Below the pieces are notes generated by a model. It did no database searches, was not told the origin of the DNA, and saw only the letters and a list, made by a program, of their open reading frames with translations. Position numbers and translations under genes: made by a program. Positions 60,980-64,000 of a DNA stretch of 64,000 nt are shown here, piece by piece. The stretch's first letter is position 1. Every line of letters begins with the position of its first letter. Source of the DNA: Arthrobacter humicola (GTDB taxonomy: Bacteria > Actinomycetota > Actinomycetes > Actinomycetales > Micrococcaceae); the NCBI RefSeq assembly GCF_022803015.1, contig NZ_JAFKON010000002.1, positions 310,001-374,000 on the forward strand, read 5' to 3'.

Positions 60980-62179
60980 ATGACCAACGCAGACGCCCTG
61001 ACCATCCACAATGCCCGGATCTTTGACGGACATTCGCCCGAGCTGGCGAGCGGATCCATCCTGTTCCGGGACGGGATCATCCAGGAGACCGGCGACGTCA
61101 TCCCCGAAGGTGAGGTGATCGACGCCGGCGGCCGCGTCGTGGTGCCAGGGCTCATCGATGCCCACTTTCACGCGTACGCCGTGGGCTTGGGCGGCCTTGA
61201 GGTTGAGCGCTCGCTCCTGAGCTACACCGCACTGGTGGGGGCGCGCCGCTTGGGCGCCGCCGTGCGGCGGGGATTCACGACCGTCCGCGATGTGGCCGGC
61301 GGGGACGGCGGGCTGGCCCGCGCCATCCGCAGCGGCCTGGTCACGGCTCCGAGATACTACTACACGGGTCCGGCCCTCAGCCAAACCGGTGGCCATGGCG
61401 ATCCCCGGTCCGCGGATCTGGATGTCTGCTTCGATCACGGTCACATGTGCGCCGTGGTGGACGGGGTGGACAACCTGCGCCGGGCAGTTCGTGATCGGTT
61501 CCGCACGGGAAGCCACGCCATCAAGATCATGACTTCCGGAGGCGTGGTCTCCCTGACAGATCCCATCCGGCTGCCGCAGTATTCAGCGGAAGAAGTCCGG
61601 GCGGTGGTGGACGAGGCCACCCGGCGCAAGAGTTACGTGGCGGCCCATGCGTATTCACCCGAGGCAATCAGGCATTCCGTGGAAAACGGGGTACGTTCCA
61701 TAGAACACGGGAACCTCTTGGACCGGGACACGGCGCAGATGATGGCCGAGCACGGGAGCTTCCTCGTGCCGACGCTTGCCGCCTACGACGCCATGAGCCG
61801 AAGGGGAGCTGCAATGGGCCTGAACCCCGTTTCCCAGGCCAAGAACGCCGAGGTGCTTGAGGCCGGCAAAATTGCTGTGGAACTGGCCCTGCAGGCCGGA
61901 GTCAAGGTGGGCTTCGGATCCGACCTGATGGGGGACCTTGAGGATGATCAGCTTGTCGGCATTCGGCTGCAGATCGAGGCGGCAGGCGTCTTGGAGACGC
62001 TGAGATCCCTTACCTCAGTAAACGCAGAGCTCCTTCAGGACCCAAGCATCGGGAGCATCGGCGCTGGAATGGCGGGCGATGCCGTGATTCTGGACGGCGA
62101 CCCCTTTGTGGACCCGGCAGTTCTCTGGGACCACACCAGGTCGAGGACTGTTATCCACGACGGGCGCATCATTCCGTGA
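60980..62179 (+). CDS. Amidohydrolase (imidazolonepropionase/prolidase-like)
   Basis: This 399-residue protein of the amidohydrolase superfamily has the metal motif GLIDAHFHAYA, the bridging Lys in AIKIMTSGG, His in VAAHAYSPEA and SIEHGNLL, and Asp in GFGSDLMGD. Relatives cleave Xaa-Pro dipeptides, carbamates or imidazolones. No signal peptide is seen. GAGGAG precedes the ATG. It lies between the LacI gene and an ABC transporter and may act on that transporter's cargo. Confidence 0.85.
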   Translation: MTNADALTIHNARIFDGHSPELASGSILFRDGIIQETGDVIPEGEVIDAGGRVVVPGLIDAHFHAYAVGLGGLEVERSLLSYTALVGARRLGAAVRRGFTTVRDVAGGDGGLARAIRSGLVTAPRYYYTGPALSQTGGHGDPRSADLDVCFDHGHMCAVVDGVDNLRRAVRDRFRTGSHAIKIMTSGGVVSLTDPIRLPQYSAEEVRAVVDEATRRKSYVAAHAYSPEAIRHSVENGVRSIEHGNLLDRDTAQMMAEHGSFLVPTLAAYDAMSRRGAAMGLNPVSQAKNAEVLEAGKIAVELALQAGVKVGFGSDLMGDLEDDQLVGIRLQIEAAGVLETLRSLTSVNAELLQDPSIGSIGAGMAGDAVILDGDPFVDPAVLWDHTRSRTVIHDGRIIP

Positions 62180-62507
62180 CCCTGGAGATGCCCGGGCGGG
62201 CTCAGGAGGGCCGGCGTTAGGGGAGCTCGCGAGGCAGAAATCTCGTTGTTTCTTAAAGCAATACAACTGTTGACTAGTGAGCAACTTCACAGTTACAGTT
62301 GCGAAACCGAAAAGCCGCCGGAAGGCGGACTCGAGATCTCCAGGTGGAATGGATGGCGCGCGCGAACCGCGGCTGTCACCTCTCCTTCTCTCTTCACTTC
62401 TTCTCCTTCACTGCGCCACACGCAATCACACGCACCGCACCCCGCTACGCCCGCAATCCTGCACGCCCTCTTTTGGCGTGCCCGCGTCCATGAGAGGCAC
62501 TTCCCCC
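62180..62507. promoter_or_regulatory. Upstream region of the ABC operon with CAACTGT/ACAGTTG dyad
   Basis: About 330 bp without a gene. CAACTGT (62264-62270) and ACAGTTG (62295-62301) form a spaced dyad around a TTGACT (62270-62275) with TTACAG 17 bp later, a possible promoter. CCGCC-GGAA-GGCGG follows as a small hairpin. Confidence 0.45.
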
Positions 62508-63602
62508 ATGACAGCATTCCGTTCCACTCCCTTTGACCGCAGGCAGCTCCTCAAAGCGGCAGCGCTGACGCCATTTGCGGGTCTGGCGCTCTCCGGCTGC
62601 GCGGCGAAGCCCGCCGAAAGTGCCGCTGCCAACAAGACGGTGACCGTCACGTCCTATGGTGGCTCGTACAACGACCAGCTGACCCAGACAATCCTGGACC
62701 CGTTCTCCAAGCAGTCGGGGATCCAGACGACGCTGCTGGCCAACACCTCCCTGGCCGCGCTGAAGGCCCAGGTCCAGTCCGGCGACGTGCAGTGGGACCT
62801 CGTGGAAATCACGGCGCCGGAGTATGAGGTGGCCGTGGCCGAGGGGCTGTTAGAGAAGTTCGACTACGACATCATCAGCGACAAGGGCCTGCCCGGATAC
62901 GCGAAGGCTGAATACGGCATCAAGTACCTGAGCTTCCTGTTTGTCATGGCGTGGGACCAGAAGGTCATTTCCGACGCGCAGGCCCCGAAAGACTGGGCCC
63001 AATTCTTCGACCAAGGCAAGTACAACACCAAGCGCTCGGTGTACAACCAGCTCTCCGACAGCTCCGTCCTGGAAGCCGCGCTGCTGGCCGACGGTGTCCC
63101 CTTCGACAAGATCTACCCGCTCGACGTCGACCGGGCCCTGAGGGTTCTGGGCCAGCACCCGGGAAAGGACCGGCTGCTGTACCACGCCGCCAACCAGGAG
63201 CCCATCCAGCAGCTCACTTCCGGCGAGGTCTCACTCTCCACCAGCTTCAACAACCGCATTAACGCAGCCCGCAACGACGGCGCGAAACTGAACTTCTCCG
63301 CCGAAAACGCCGTCCTTGCCGGCGACTACTTCGTGGTTCCGAAGGGCGCCAAGAACAAGGAAGCGGCCTTCAAGCTGATGAACTTCATGTCCAACGACGC
63401 CGAGGCCGGCGCGGCGTTCGACAAGGTCACCAACCTGACCCTGGCCAACACGCCGGCGCTGTCCAAGCTGCCGAAGGAAATCGCCGACACGCTTCCCACC
63501 AGCCCCCGGCTCGCGGACAAGATCCTGGTCCGCGACGACAAGTGGTGGTCGCAGAACCTGAAGAAGACCGAGCAGCAGTTCAAGCTCTGGCAGGCCAGCT
63601 GA
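62508..63602 (+). CDS. ABC transporter substrate-binding lipoprotein, PotD-like
   Basis: This 364-residue protein has a Tat-like RRQLLKAAALTPFAG signal and a lipobox LALSGC. The mature part begins TVTVTSYGGSYNDQLTQTIL, typical of family 1 spermidine/putrescine-type binding proteins, and has WDLVEITAPEYEVA and GDYFVVPKGAKNKEAAFKLM. It delivers a polyamine-like or other small organic cation to the permease that starts 1 bp later. A Tat or Sec route is possible. An ATG at 62490 is an alternative start. Confidence 0.88.
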   Translation: MTAFRSTPFDRRQLLKAAALTPFAGLALSGCAAKPAESAAANKTVTVTSYGGSYNDQLTQTILDPFSKQSGIQTTLLANTSLAALKAQVQSGDVQWDLVEITAPEYEVAVAEGLLEKFDYDIISDKGLPGYAKAEYGIKYLSFLFVMAWDQKVISDAQAPKDWAQFFDQGKYNTKRSVYNQLSDSSVLEAALLADGVPFDKIYPLDVDRALRVLGQHPGKDRLLYHAANQEPIQQLTSGEVSLSTSFNNRINAARNDGAKLNFSAENAVLAGDYFVVPKGAKNKEAAFKLMNFMSNDAEAGAAFDKVTNLTLANTPALSKLPKEIADTLPTSPRLADKILVRDDKWWSQNLKKTEQQFKLWQAS

Positions 63603-63603
63603 C

Positions 63604-64000
63604 ATGAGCAACGCAACTCTCGAGCGGCCCCGGCCGCGGGGCCGCGGTGCGCCTGCCTCCGCCGAGGCACCACCACGACGGCGGCGCAGCGGCTGGTGGC
63701 TGCTGCTGGCTCCGATCCTTGCCTTCGACGTCGTGCTGTTCCTGACGCCGCTGGGCAAACTGGTCGGCGCAAGCTTCGCCGACAACGCCTACCAGCGGGT
63801 CCTTGAGGACCCGCTGGTGATGCGCGCCCTGGTCAACACCCTGACCATCAGCCTGGCCAGCACCATTGTCACCGTGGTGCTCGGCTACATCATCGCCATG
63901 GTGCTGTGGCGGGCCGGCAACGTCACCCGGGTGATCCTGTTCGCCGTCGTACTCCTGCCGTTCTGGACCGGCATCCTGGTGAAGAACTTCGCCTGGGCCG
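63604..64000 (+). CDS. ABC transporter permease, PotB/PotC-like (cut by window end)
   Basis: The visible 132 residues have a basic, Pro-rich head and two membrane helices (GWWLLLAPILAFDVVLFLTP, then LVNTLTISLASTIVTVVLGY), followed by VILFAVVLLPFWTGILVKNF. This matches the spermidine/putrescine permease family. It starts 1 bp after the binding-protein stop. The rest lies beyond the window. Confidence 0.85.
   Translation, partial: MSNATLERPRPRGRGAPASAEAPPRRRRSGWWLLLAPILAFDVVLFLTPLGKLVGASFADNAYQRVLEDPLVMRALVNTLTISLASTIVTVVLGYIIAMVLWRAGNVTRVILFAVVLLPFWTGILVKNFAWA

Noticed and set aside
1..64000. tRNA, rRNA, CRISPR, insertion sequence or prophage
   Set aside because: I found no cloverleaf-like sequence with CCA-type ends, no regular spacer-repeat array, no transposase and no phage gene on either strand. 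A tRNA scan would be decisive.

Overview
The window is high-GC DNA from an actinobacterium, most like Arthrobacter, Pseudarthrobacter or Paenarthrobacter. This rests on dense genes with strong AGGAG-type ribosome binding sites, frequent GTG and TTG starts, ATGA stop/start overlaps, mycothiol-type arsenate reductases and a Corynebacterium-like uridine operon. No rRNA, tRNA, CRISPR array, insertion sequence or prophage gene was seen. The stretch reads as a metabolic and resistance region made of small, locally regulated modules. The organism assignment is inferred from gene content, not from a marker gene.

1-8.6 kb holds a minus-strand set of catabolic genes: a GntR regulator (cut by the window start), a TIM-barrel protein, a HAD-IIA (AraL/NagD-like) phosphatase, an ethanolamine-type APC permease, a GlpD-like FAD dehydrogenase, a glycerol-1-phosphate-dehydrogenase-like (AraM-like) enzyme and an FGGY kinase. 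The same palindrome (core TTAGACGTCTRA) lies upstream of four of these transcription units, so they probably form one regulon. The substrate is not known. This is the best candidate for an undescribed pathway.

9-16.8 kb carries single genes: CYTH-CHAD protein, aminoglycoside-phosphotransferase-like kinase, 5'-3' exonuclease, CsbD, PadR regulator, alpha/beta hydrolase, a zinc-type CDF exporter overlapping its ArsR/SmtB regulator, and a DinB-like protein.

16.8-23.1 kb is an arsenic island. The minus strand encodes an ArsR-ArsC fusion, then an operon of ArsC, a 19-residue Cys-rich peptide, an ArsO-like flavoprotein, a second ArsC-like protein and an MFS exporter. The plus strand encodes an aquaporin, ArsR and an ArsN-type acetyltransferase. 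No ArsB or Acr3 pump is present, so the aquaporin and the MFS protein are the likely exits.

23.1-35.3 kb holds a MerR/DUF4188 divergent pair, a TetR regulator, a four-gene set around a heme-oxygenase-like diiron enzyme and a CDGSH iron-sulfur protein, a levansucrase-levanase pair that makes and degrades levan, and several small or envelope genes.

35.4-54.8 kb is a creatine to pyruvate region. An MHS transporter and creatinase (plus strand) feed sarcosine to a minus-strand operon glyA-soxBDAG-sdaA-purU, with nagA behind it: sarcosine to glycine plus one-carbon unit, glycine to serine, serine to pyruvate, and release of formate from folate. GntR and IclR regulators flank these units, and strong operator-like palindromes sit at both promoters. 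Next to it is a PucR-regulated NCS1 permease plus PuuE-like deacetylase, probably for a cyclic amide or ureide.

54.9-64 kb has a secreted M28 peptidase, a uridine/nucleoside operon (nucleoside hydrolase, MFS transporter, ribokinase) with a divergent LacI regulator and paired LacI operators, an amidohydrolase, and the start of a PotD-like ABC transporter cut by the window end.
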